DNA from: a virus
DNA length: 39,304 nt
Reading direction: 5' to 3' (one strand)
Virus record (IMG/VR): IMGVR_UViG_3300047666_000962
Coordinates: 1-39,304 of that record
Below, in pieces: positions 15,810 through 23,010 of this stretch. Position 1 is the first letter of the stretch; every line of letters starts with the position of its first letter. The notes beneath the pieces were generated by a model. That model searched no databases and was not told where the DNA came from. It saw only the letters and a program-made list of their open reading frames with translations. The position numbers and the translations under genes are program-made.

Positions 15810-16424
15810 ATGACTACCGACACAATTGAAAACGTAAACGAATTAATTTTAAAAGTAAAATCATTAATAAGTGTATCGTTTGGCGAGACAAAAGAAGGCT
15901 GGGAGTCGTTCGCAAAAGAATGTAAGTCTTTTGTTAAAGCTAGTAAAAAGCAATTGAAAGACAAGTATTCAGCTCTTCGATTTTCTGCAGAGCAAGCAAG
16001 CGGAGTTCACAGCTTACTAAACTCAAAAGACTCCGATAATGTAAAAATAGGCAAAGAAATTTTATTTAAAAACAAATCTTTCTTGGGCGGCTATTTGCTT
16101 TGGGTAGCTAAAAACCTAAAAGAAGAAAGCACTAATAAAAGAACTAAGGGCGATCTTTTGTACTCGGCATTCTCTGATATATCTGACATAGCAAAAATTA
16201 CAAGAATGTACGCTAAGTACTTCTTGCAAGGATTTAAATTCAGCGTTAGTATACATAGGTTTTCAATGGGCCAATCTATAGATATAAGCTATAGCACGGA
16301 AATAGAGGGAAATAGAGCAGCGGCTCGGAATTTAGAAAGGTTTTTAAATAGATTTAACGACATAAGATATAACGACTATTCAAGCACAGACTATAATTTC
16401 TATACAAGCATTTGTAAAATGTAA
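15810..16424 (+). CDS. 204-aa hypothetical protein, C terminus like a polyvalent-protein-associated domain
   Basis: The N-terminal 130 residues are helical and lysine-rich. The C-terminal 65 (FKFSVSIHRFSMGQSIDISY, then a helix AAARNLERFLNRF and an Asp/Tyr-rich end) weakly recall LPD29-type domains found on mobile-element proteins; this is by eye only. It has its own promoter (P3), and P4 follows directly with no clear terminator between. Function unknown. Confidence 0.65.
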   Translation: MTTDTIENVNELILKVKSLISVSFGETKEGWESFAKECKSFVKASKKQLKDKYSALRFSAEQASGVHSLLNSKDSDNVKIGKEILFKNKSFLGGYLLWVAKNLKEESTNKRTKGDLLYSAFSDISDIAKITRMYAKYFLQGFKFSVSIHRFSMGQSIDISYSTEIEGNRAAARNLERFLNRFNDIRYNDYSSTDYNFYTSICKM

Positions 16425-16441
16425 ATCTTTTTTAAAATCTT

Positions 16442-16484
16442 TTCGCAAAAAGCTTGCGAAATCAAATAACCCGTTGTATATTTG
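16442..16484 (+). promoter_or_regulatory. Early promoter P4 with palindromic operator
   Basis: TTCGCAAAAAGCTTGCGAA (16442-16460), -33 box CTTG (16453-16456, one base off), a 20-base spacer and TATATTTG (16477-16484). It drives four genes, 16527-18504. Confidence 0.8.
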
Positions 16485-16526
16485 TTTCAACGAAGGAAAT
16501 AATATAAACAACAAAACTAAAACGAC

Positions 16527-16817
16527 ATGAGCAAATCGGCAACATTTACCAAGGCGCACAAAATAGCAAAAGCAAACAAGTACGGAATTGGAACTTATGC
16601 AAAAAGGTTCTCATTGGCGTTGAAAGGTATCTACCTTAAAAGTCGTTTAGCAAAAAGAAAGCAAGCTATCAAGTTAGCGGACGCAAAGGCTAATCAAGAA
16701 AGGCTTTCTAACTGGTCAACTAACGAAGCGGCTAAGCCTAAAGTTTGCCCTATTGAAGCGCAATATCTTCACGGGTTGACACATAGTAAAGATTTAGCTT
16801 TTAACGCTTGGTCTTAG
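16527..16817 (+). CDS. 96-aa basic hypothetical protein
   Basis: Basic, helical N terminus (SKSATFTKAHKIAKANKYGI, then YAKRFSLALKGIYLKSRLAKRKQA). The 'KRFSLALK' type of segment is seen in small proteins of phages and plasmids of unknown role. It is the first gene behind P4. No enzymatic or membrane features. Confidence 0.65.
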   Translation: MSKSATFTKAHKIAKANKYGIGTYAKRFSLALKGIYLKSRLAKRKQAIKLADAKANQERLSNWSTNEAAKPKVCPIEAQYLHGLTHSKDLAFNAWS

Positions 16818-16852
16818 TAAATTTAACAATCACTTATCTAAAATATAGAACA

Positions 16853-17365
16853 ATGCCAAAATTAACACAAGTTACCATAATTGAAGCTTTAGACTTAATA
16901 AATAGTATGAATCATTCGGGCTTAGTTCATTTAGAGTTTGTAGACGGAATGATGGAATTTTTAGGAGCAAGACAAGAAACCGTAAAAGATATTTTAATCA
17001 AAAATATAAGAGCCAATTTGGGCGAATCCTTAGTTTTGATTCACTTTGAAGGAATAGAAGACCTCTTGAATAGCTTTGACTCTGCTATGGAAATTTTAGA
17101 CTCTGCACAGGAATTGAGCGAATTTACAGACTCGTATCTAGGTATTGAAACTGTAATATCCTATAATAGGATAAAAACTAAATTTACCTATACGATTTCG
17201 TATTTAGCCGAAAGCGGCACGGCTTTAATTTTTGCAAACATGATTAAGGGGGAAATAATAAAGTCAGCCCATCAAAGGTGTATATTTAAAAAAGTAACCG
17301 TACTTTTAGAAGAGGGCGAAGGTGACGACTACCAATTAAGCGACGAAGCCGAGCAGGATAGATAA
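16853..17365 (+). CDS. 170-aa hypothetical protein
   Basis: No family recognised. It is an alternating helix/strand, acidic protein with a Glu/Asp-rich end (VLLEEGEGDDYQLSDEAEQDR). I start it at ATG 16853 (MPKLTQVTII); extending to a TTG at 16808 would overlap the previous gene and add unrelated residues. Second gene of the P4 cassette. Confidence 0.65.
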   Translation: MPKLTQVTIIEALDLINSMNHSGLVHLEFVDGMMEFLGARQETVKDILIKNIRANLGESLVLIHFEGIEDLLNSFDSAMEILDSAQELSEFTDSYLGIETVISYNRIKTKFTYTISYLAESGTALIFANMIKGEIIKSAHQRCIFKKVTVLLEEGEGDDYQLSDEAEQDR

Positions 17366-17426
17366 TTATTAATGCTTACCAGATTGAATAAATAATTTTT
17401 AACTAAAATACTTAATACTTTTAAAG

Positions 17427-17951
17427 ATGAAAAAGTGGTTTTTTAAAGCGCAAAAGGTGGCAGTAATAGAAGAAATTAACAAACTTAACTATTCTAAAAA
17501 CCTAAGAGGTAAAATTATACTCAAGCAAAAGCGAACTATCTTCGACCTAAACGAAGAAAACGACAACTTTGCAATAGACATTGAAACGATCAAAAGCAGC
17601 CACTACAAAGAAGTCTCTGAGCTTCTAGCTAGAATAAAGGAGCTAGAAAAGGCAGCCAAAGAGACCGACGAACAGAAGGGGCACGGCTTGCTTATTGAGT
17701 ATGGAGGAGTTGACAAAGTGCCTAAAGTTGATAAATTTTACATTGGCGAACACTCCTATAGTAAGTTCATTGAAAATGGAAAAAGAAAGTTCTTAGTTCC
17801 TAATGATTTTATCCTTTTTGATCATTTATTCTTAATAGAAACGAATCTAGCCACACCGACAAATAGACGTTCACTAGTAGCCGTGCTTGAGGTTCATAAG
17901 CGGGACGGATCTAGATATATGACAGTTTCCGACCCTATTAATAGTTTTTAA
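17427..17951 (+). CDS. 174-aa hypothetical protein
   Basis: The N-terminal 75 residues are basic then coiled-coil (EVSELLARIKELEKAAKET). The C-terminal half is beta-like (VDKFYIGEHSYSKFIENGKRKFLVPNDFILFDH, SLVAVLEVHKRDGSRYMTV), perhaps a small barrel. No named family. Third gene of the P4 cassette. Confidence 0.65.
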   Translation: MKKWFFKAQKVAVIEEINKLNYSKNLRGKIILKQKRTIFDLNEENDNFAIDIETIKSSHYKEVSELLARIKELEKAAKETDEQKGHGLLIEYGGVDKVPKVDKFYIGEHSYSKFIENGKRKFLVPNDFILFDHLFLIETNLATPTNRRSLVAVLEVHKRDGSRYMTVSDPINSF

Positions 17952-17988
17952 ATTAATTCAAAAACCAAAATACTAATAAAATACAACT

Positions 17989-18504
17989 ATGAAAAATCAA
18001 TTAGAAAGAAGAGTTGCAAGAATTTCCGCCTATGTCAAGTCTGTAGAATCTCTGCTAGAAAAAGCCAAAGAGAAGAACACAAGTAGCCGTGTCGTTATGC
18101 TAGAACGGGCGCACTTGCCACTAAGTTACAATTCTAGTACCAGAGAATACTTTGTGGAGCAGGTTTTGAAGCCTCAACTATTCGACTCAGAACGAGCTAA
18201 GCGAATTTCTAAATCATTCGAAACGAAAGACGGGAAAACCGTCGTTGTTACTGAAATTCAGTACTACGAAGCTAGACTGGGGGACGCAAAGGCTTTATTA
18301 ATCACTTATACCAAGAAAGAAACGCCCGAAAGTGTCAAGACCCTAAAGAAGAAAATTAAGTCGCTTAAATTGCAATATGCAGCCCTTGAGAGCAGGGAAC
18401 GGAAAGGCAAAACGGGCTTAGGTATTCAAAGAGGCATTTTGATTACTCGGAAGCTTTTGAAGACCTACAAAGAAGATGTATTCAGAGCAACGAAAACGAA
18501 GTAA
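17989..18504 (+). CDS. 171-aa basic hypothetical protein
   Basis: A basic protein with a helical N terminus, a central beta part (TKDGKTVVVTEIQYYEARLG) and a long basic C-terminal helix (SVKTLKKKIKSLKLQYAALESRERKGK). Lysine content suggests nucleic-acid or ribosome binding, but no motif confirms it. It is the last gene of the P4 cassette, 6 bases before a terminator stem. Confidence 0.65.
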   Translation: MKNQLERRVARISAYVKSVESLLEKAKEKNTSSRVVMLERAHLPLSYNSSTREYFVEQVLKPQLFDSERAKRISKSFETKDGKTVVVTEIQYYEARLGDAKALLITYTKKETPESVKTLKKKIKSLKLQYAALESRERKGKTGLGIQRGILITRKLLKTYKEDVFRATKTK

Positions 18505-18510
18505 AAACGA

Positions 18511-18543
18511 AAGCCAAAAACAAGCAAATTAAGTTTTTGGCTT
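18511..18543 (+). terminator. Terminator of the P4 cassette
   Basis: AAGCCAAAAAC (18511-18521) pairs with GTTTTTGGCTT (18533-18543), an 11-bp stem followed by TTATTTTT. P5 starts 15 bases on. Confidence 0.8.
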
Positions 18544-18558
18544 TTATTTTTAAAATAC

Positions 18559-18601
18559 TTCGCTTAAAGTTTGCGAAACCGAGAAAGTTGATATATATTT
18601 G
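18559..18601 (+). promoter_or_regulatory. Early promoter P5 with palindromic operator
   Basis: TTCGCTTAAAGTTTGCGAA (18559-18577, same as P1), TTTG 18570-18573, 20 bases, TATATTTG 18594-18601. Downstream, the leader to the start codon is the same as that of P1 except for one base. It drives the recombination genes 18647-21128. Confidence 0.85.
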
Positions 18602-18646
18602 TGTCAGCAAAGAAGCTAATTATTCAGATAAATAAAACAAGAAATT

Positions 18647-18856
18647 ATGTGCAATAAATCAAACGCAACGCAAGATCATAAGGCAGAAATAACGCTTTGG
18701 GCTAACAAATCAAGATACGCTAATCTTTTAAACAAAGCGGTTATACTTTTACCTATAGAGTCAAAGCTACAAAGAGTTAAAAGCAAAGGCGGACGAGCTA
18801 TACAAAGAAAAGGGTTATTCAAGTCTTCCGTTTTTGGAAAAGCAAAGCGTACTTAA
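18647..18856 (+). CDS. 69-aa basic hypothetical protein
   Basis: Basic protein (LQRVKSKGGRAIQRKGLFKSS in the second half), no family recognised. It begins MCNKSN with leader AAACAAG-AAATT-ATG, the same as at 11297, but the two proteins are unlike beyond the first residues. So the promoter and leader, not the gene, were duplicated. First gene behind P5. Confidence 0.65.
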   Translation: MCNKSNATQDHKAEITLWANKSRYANLLNKAVILLPIESKLQRVKSKGGRAIQRKGLFKSSVFGKAKRT

Positions 18857-18927
18857 GGAGTATTTTAATTAACCCCAGAAACGAAAACGAACAATTAATT
18901 TAGGAAAACAATCAAAAAGCAAGGAAC

Positions 18928-19515
18928 ATGAGTAACAAGGTACGCCCGTTTGAAACGGCAAAACATTGGAAATTAAACTTTGACTATGAGCATTTAGGTT
19001 CTCAACATTTTCCCGAAATGAGTCCCAATAATGCGGACTTAGTAGTAACGATAAAATCTTTCCATCAAGAAGAGATAGCAGGGAAAGACGGCAAGAAGTG
19101 GAAAAATGTAGTTACATTCAAGGAAACTAAAATTAACGGCTTTAAGGTGCTGCCAATGATTTTAAATATAACTAACCTTACTCTTATGGAAAGTGCCTTA
19201 GAGTCCACTTTTGCCGATGATTTCATAGGTAAAAAAGTAAAATTATATGTAAAAAAGAACGTAAGTTCGCCACAAGGCAAGGTTAATGCATTGAGGTTCC
19301 GAAGCACGCCGCCAAGGGCTGAAGCTAAGAAGATTCTTAAAGATAGTGAAATACCTTTGTCGGTTAATTATTTCTTGACAGCGGGACACCTAAATGCAAT
19401 AGAGGAAGATTATGAGATTTCAGAATCTCAGATGGAGGAAATAAACAAGCAAATCGAAGTAGCTAAAAAATTAAAGTCAGAAGCAAAAAGTCAAGATGAA
19501 AAACTTAAGAACTAA
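18928..19515 (+). CDS. 195-aa recombination-associated protein (partner of the exonuclease)
   Basis: A beta-rich core (ADLVVTIKSFHQEEI...KNVVTFKET, then FIGKKVKLYVKKN, VNALRFRS) reads like an OB-type, DNA-binding barrel; residues 150-195 are a charged helix. Proteins of this type, with 'G.KV.LYVE... VDALRI'-like strands, are often next to YqaJ-type nucleases in phages and may act as annealing or single-strand-binding partners. It overlaps the nuclease gene by 20 bases, so the two are coupled. The pairing is seen; the biochemical role is inference. Confidence 0.65.
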   Translation: MSNKVRPFETAKHWKLNFDYEHLGSQHFPEMSPNNADLVVTIKSFHQEEIAGKDGKKWKNVVTFKETKINGFKVLPMILNITNLTLMESALESTFADDFIGKKVKLYVKKNVSSPQGKVNALRFRSTPPRAEAKKILKDSEIPLSVNYFLTAGHLNAIEEDYEISESQMEEINKQIEVAKKLKSEAKSQDEKLKN

Positions 19516-20479
19516 TATACTTCGTGGCGAACAAAATACGGACATTTGGAAAAAGGAGAAGTTTGGCAAGTTTTCAAGCTCTGAAATTTTCAAGCTATTC
19601 GAAAGTCCTTCTAAACAATCAATGGCAAAAGCTGCTATGAGTCAATTAAAAAATGACTTGTGGCAGCCTTGCAAAAAGATGATGGAATTCCGACCAACTT
19701 CTTACGATCTTGATTATACTGGCGGCTATTTAGTTAAGTCTGGATTTTGTAAAGACAGGGACTTAAAGGCAGTCAAAAAGGAAATTAAAGCCGTGCTTAA
19801 GGATGATTTTTTTGCCTTTGAGACAATCCATAATTACGACTTGACCGACATTGAATTGCTTCTTATTCGTGGCTGTTACGCAATTGAAAACATCGACATA
19901 CTAGCAGGGTCGGCAGTTGGCTATGCCAAACAAAAGCACCACGAAATAATATACCAATCTTTAGGCGAAGACCTAGAAGGCGTGAAGGCTATTGACTGGG
20001 GGAACGAAAACGAACCGCTTGCATCCAGAGAATTCAGAAGGAAAACGATGCTTTATCCAGACGAAGGAGAAAACAAAGTAATGATAGTGCAGCACTTGGA
20101 CATAGAGAGCGTTTCAAGTCCAGACGATACAATTTACTCACTTATTCCCTCAGAGTACAAATGCCCCATAAATAAAGGAATCCACCACGACCACACCGAA
20201 ATAAGAAGCGATCAAGACCTGTTTAATTTCTCGAAACAAAAGTACTATCAAGTTCAGCATCAAATATGGAGTTTAAAAGCCGAATACGGGTACTGGACAA
20301 GTTTTCACCCAGACTTGTTGAATAGAAGCTTAACAGCACACAAGGCTTCTCATACGATCAAAATAGAGCTTAATAAAGACATTGCAAGACGTTTTGAACG
20401 GGTAATCAAACATGCTACATTGATTCGTGACGAATTTACAAGGAAATTTTTAGAAACAGACGACAAAGGACTATACTAA
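19496..20479 (+). CDS. YqaJ / lambda-exonuclease-like nuclease
   Basis: A PD-(D/E)XK recombination exonuclease, which would resect double-strand ends to feed strand annealing. Visible motifs: WGNENEPLASREF at 168-180 (the family's G-x-x-x-E, here Glu173), SPD at 208-210 with the strand after it, EYKCP at 220-224 (the E-x-K pair Glu220/Lys222) and KYYQVQHQIWSL at 249-260 (the Q-x-Q-x-Q-type helix). The length of 327 aa is usual, but residues 55-150 form an extra helical block between the N-terminal helix and the core. It is preceded by its probable annealing partner. Confidence 0.85.
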   Translation: MKNLRTNILRGEQNTDIWKKEKFGKFSSSEIFKLFESPSKQSMAKAAMSQLKNDLWQPCKKMMEFRPTSYDLDYTGGYLVKSGFCKDRDLKAVKKEIKAVLKDDFFAFETIHNYDLTDIELLLIRGCYAIENIDILAGSAVGYAKQKHHEIIYQSLGEDLEGVKAIDWGNENEPLASREFRRKTMLYPDEGENKVMIVQHLDIESVSSPDDTIYSLIPSEYKCPINKGIHHDHTEIRSDQDLFNFSKQKYYQVQHQIWSLKAEYGYWTSFHPDLLNRSLTAHKASHTIKIELNKDIARRFERVIKHATLIRDEFTRKFLETDDKGLY

Positions 20480-20480
20480 C

Positions 20481-20657
20481 ATGAGAGTTACAAAAGAAGC
20501 CGCAAGGCTAATATTTAGAGCGGAAAGGCTAAAAGTTAGCGACACGGAAGGGCTGAAAGATTTGATTGACGACGTAAAGAGCTACGACGAATTAAACCCG
20601 ACCCTTTATTCGTTGGCTAATAAAATACAATTAATGTACGATATTAAAGTAAATTAA
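20481..20657 (+). CDS. 58-aa hypothetical protein
   Basis: Frame ATG 20481 (MRVTKEAARLIFRAERLK) to TAA 20657. It is helical and rich in Lys, Asp and Leu, with no family known. It starts 1 base after the nuclease stop and ends 1 base before the next small gene, so the packing supports it. It may be a small modulator of the recombination pair. Confidence 0.6.
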   Translation: MRVTKEAARLIFRAERLKVSDTEGLKDLIDDVKSYDELNPTLYSLANKIQLMYDIKVN

Positions 20658-20658
20658 T

Positions 20659-20769
20659 ATGAAGTTCTTTAAATGGCTAAAAAGCCAAAAACCAACCAAG
20701 AAAAACGAAAGCGACGTAATCGAAGAAACGAATCGTTATTTAATAATAAAATCAAAGGCAAGCAAATGA
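20659..20769 (+). CDS. 36-aa hypothetical peptide
   Basis: ATG 20659 to TGA 20769: a short basic peptide starting MKFFKWLKSQKPTKKN. Its end overlaps the next start as ATGA, and the spacing with both neighbours is as tight as in the rest of the operon. It may be a real peptide or a leader that couples translation of the 120-aa gene. Confidence 0.45.
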   Translation: MKFFKWLKSQKPTKKNESDVIEETNRYLIIKSKASK

Positions 20770-21128
20770 AAAAATCAAAATTAGCGCACACAATAGCCGT
20801 GTCGGTATGGAATACCTTCGCTAGGAAAAAGAATAAAAATATACCTTACTATTCTGCCGTAAACTTAGAAAAGGCAATAGAGGAGGGAATTAAACAACAC
20901 ATAGACGCCGAAATTGAAAGTGTAGAATTTGCAAAGAAAAGCGTATATGAAATATCCTACCTTGATGTAGGCCATAATCAATTTAGGGTCAAAATGTTTG
21001 ACGAACTACCAATGGCCGTTGAATGGATGCGATACATGGAGTTTATGAAGTACACAGAAGCTAGGTTTAAGTACATAGCCTGCAACTTTCAAGACGAGTA
21101 CGACGCTTGCAACGACGTACCTTTTTAA
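20766..21128 (+). CDS. 120-aa hypothetical protein
   Basis: No family recognised; helical start (MKKSKLAHTIAVSVWNTFARKK), a beta middle (SVYEISYLDVGHNQFRVKMFD) and an aromatic-rich helical end with two Cys. I start it at ATG 20766 because this is preceded by the AAAGGCAAG leader and forms an ATGA overlap with the peptide gene. A longer frame from 20673 would run back through a lysine/arginine-rich out-of-frame copy of that peptide gene. Last gene of the P5 cassette. Confidence 0.65.
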   Translation: MKKSKLAHTIAVSVWNTFARKKNKNIPYYSAVNLEKAIEEGIKQHIDAEIESVEFAKKSVYEISYLDVGHNQFRVKMFDELPMAVEWMRYMEFMKYTEARFKYIACNFQDEYDACNDVPF

Positions 21129-21135
21129 TAAATCT

Positions 21136-21173
21136 AAAACGAGAAATTCGGCTAATCGTCGTTTTCTCGTTTT
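21136..21173 (+). terminator. Terminator of the P5 cassette
   Basis: AAAACGAGAAA (21136-21146) pairs with TTTCTCGTTTT (21163-21173), followed by TTC and TTTT. P6 begins 14 bases later. Confidence 0.75.
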
Positions 21174-21186
21174 TCTTTTAAAATAC

Positions 21187-21229
21187 TTCGCTTAATATTT
21201 GCGAATACAAATAAGTTGTTTTATATTTG
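21187..21229 (+). promoter_or_regulatory. Early promoter P6 with palindromic operator
   Basis: TTCGCTTAATATTTGCGAA (21187-21205), TTTG 21198-21201, 20 bases, TATATTTG 21222-21229, then TGTC as in P1 and P5. It drives the AAA+ ATPase and Toprim cassette. Confidence 0.85.
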
Positions 21230-21272
21230 TGTCAACAAGGAAAACGAATTATTGATTTAAAAGCAAGAAGTT

Positions 21273-21530
21273 ATGAATTTACAGGACGCCATAGAAAAAG
21301 GAACGCAGCACGACATCGACACCTTAAAAAAGCTAGTTGCTTCATTAAAAAGTAACATTAGTATTTTGGTCGAAACGAACAATATGCGTAGTGACATTAT
21401 AAAAGCGAGAGACATTAAAATAGGGGGACTTAAAGCCGAATTAAAAGATACTAAACTTGATCTAATGATAGCTAACGGGAGGGCAAGTGCGGCGTTCGAC
21501 ATAGCTGTAAAGTTAGGCGGCGGCAAGTAA
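21273..21530 (+). CDS. 85-aa coiled-coil hypothetical protein
   Basis: Nearly all helix with heptad spacing (DIDTLKKLVASLKSNISILV, then IKIGGLKAELKDTKLDLMI), ending in GGGK. It resembles the coiled-coil protein at 12034 in style, with 'IKALKSEI'/'IGGLKAEL' segments, and may be a distant relative. Leader AAAGCAAG-AAGTT-ATG. First gene behind P6. Confidence 0.65.
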   Translation: MNLQDAIEKGTQHDIDTLKKLVASLKSNISILVETNNMRSDIIKARDIKIGGLKAELKDTKLDLMIANGRASAAFDIAVKLGGGK

Positions 21531-21571
21531 AACGAAAACGAATTATAAATAAAAAAAAACAAAGCAAGATA

Positions 21572-22660
21572 ATGGTACTTAACGGAACACAAGCGACGCT
21601 ATCAAAAGGCGATTTAGTCTATACTTACGGACGAAACAAGCAAGAAATACCAATGGTTTTTGTAAAGATAAACAGTAGGGGGCTTGCTTATTGTCATAGA
21701 ACGGACGGAATAGGCAACAACAAGGATGTAAGAAGGGATTTGGATAAGGTTTTCTTAGCGTCTAAGGCAGACGAAAACGGGAACGTTTCACTTTTTCCTG
21801 CAGTTAAAAAAGTGCGTCGAAAAACCGCAACCCCTAGCATTTCACTAGAAGCATTTCAAGACCAGAAAAAACGGGAAATGCTGTCTAAGTTCTCAATAAA
21901 CAAGCGATTCCAGATATTAAAAAGCCTTGTAAGACTTACGGCATTTGGAAAGCGTAATGCTCTAATTATAACGGGCAAAGGTGGACTAGGTAAGACGTAC
22001 ACCGTTAGAGAGGTTCTTATGGCGATGGGATTTAGACGTCATAGACTGGATTCTACGGACGGACTAGGCGAAGACGAAAACGCCACGGATTCAGTCGAAA
22101 TTGAACGAGACTCTAAAGAGTGGGCGGACGTTGATGAAGAGGGGGACTATGTAGTTATAGGGGGTTCTTTGTCCGAAAAGGGTCTATACGACATAATGTC
22201 AAGACATAGAAATAAACTTCTGATCTTCGACGATTGTGATGACATTTGGAAGAAAAAGAAAATGGCGGATTTGCTCAAAAATGGACTAGACAACAAAGCA
22301 GAGCGGTTTATATCTTGGGCGGTACACGGGGACATAAATCAATTTCAGTTTTTCGGTCAAATTATCTTTATTTCTAATTTAGATAAAAACAAGATGGACA
22401 AGCCCGTTATGACTAGGTGTTCTACTGTTGATGTTTCTATGACCCCCGACGAAATGATTGAGAGAATGCAAACAATCATTGATAGCGATAAATATATGAA
22501 CGAAATCTCTATGGAAATCAAACAAGAGTGCCTAGCTTTAATAGCAGAAAACAAAGAAGCGGAAGGTATTTCTATGAGGACTCTGGAGGAGGTTATTATT
22601 TACCGAAACGAAGACCCCGACGAATGGAGGGATTTGGCAGAATATTCAATATATAGTTAG
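21572..22660 (+). CDS. AAA+ ATPase, likely replication (helicase loader or helicase)
   Basis: Residues 1-80 form a small beta-rich N-terminal domain (LSKGDLVYTYGRNKQEIPMVFVKI). The AAA+ core has Walker A GKGGLGKT at 135-142, Walker B LLIFDD at 216-221, sensor I Asn at 269 (IIFISNL), a possible arginine finger Arg282 (MTRC) and a lid with the sensor II-type Arg in ISMRTLEEV. ATP hydrolysis is therefore likely. With an initiator-like protein but no DnaB or DnaC gene in sight, a helicase-loading role is the simplest guess; it could itself be an atypical helicase. It sits between a coiled-coil gene and a 105-aa gene in the P6 cassette. Confidence 0.8.
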   Translation: MVLNGTQATLSKGDLVYTYGRNKQEIPMVFVKINSRGLAYCHRTDGIGNNKDVRRDLDKVFLASKADENGNVSLFPAVKKVRRKTATPSISLEAFQDQKKREMLSKFSINKRFQILKSLVRLTAFGKRNALIITGKGGLGKTYTVREVLMAMGFRRHRLDSTDGLGEDENATDSVEIERDSKEWADVDEEGDYVVIGGSLSEKGLYDIMSRHRNKLLIFDDCDDIWKKKKMADLLKNGLDNKAERFISWAVHGDINQFQFFGQIIFISNLDKNKMDKPVMTRCSTVDVSMTPDEMIERMQTIIDSDKYMNEISMEIKQECLALIAENKEAEGISMRTLEEVIIYRNEDPDEWRDLAEYSIYS

Positions 22661-22662
22661 CA

Positions 22663-22980
22663 ATGAAAAATCAACTTAAAATAAACCTAGAAACGACCAA
22701 CCGCCCGAAGTTAGAAAACTTGGAGCGGTTGGCAAAAAAGCAGCTTGACGAATGCGATATTTTCAAAGCGGAGGGATTCGGGAATGTAATCCTACTCAAA
22801 AGTAAGGACGAAAGGCTTTTAATTGCGGCAAGGTGCAAAGATTCTTTTGTGCAAATGCGAATAATCAACAAAGATAGAAGATTGCTTAAAACGGCAAAAT
22901 CGACGTTCAAGATAAGTGATCTAAAAAATAAGAAAAAGAAAAAGAAGTTTATTGCTGCATTTGTGGCGTTCGCTTCGTAA
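22663..22980 (+). CDS. 105-aa basic hypothetical protein
   Basis: A short basic protein with a beta middle (FGNVILLKSKDERLLIAARC) and a lysine run (KNKKKKKKF, near 88-96) before a hydrophobic end. No family recognised. It starts 2 bases after the ATPase stop, so it is coupled to it and may be its cofactor. Confidence 0.65.
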   Translation: MKNQLKINLETTNRPKLENLERLAKKQLDECDIFKAEGFGNVILLKSKDERLLIAARCKDSFVQMRIINKDRRLLKTAKSTFKISDLKNKKKKKKFIAAFVAFAS

Positions 22981-23010
22981 TTAATTTAATAGTCAAAACA
23001 TAAAGCAAGC

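Noticed and set aside
16808-16852. Upstream TTG start for the 170-aa gene
   Set aside because: It overlaps the previous gene and adds unlikely residues. ATG 16853 has a clean leader.
20673-20765. Longer N terminus for the 120-aa protein
   Set aside because: The added Lys/Arg-rich residues are the out-of-frame reading of a 36-aa gene, and the start leader lies before 20766.
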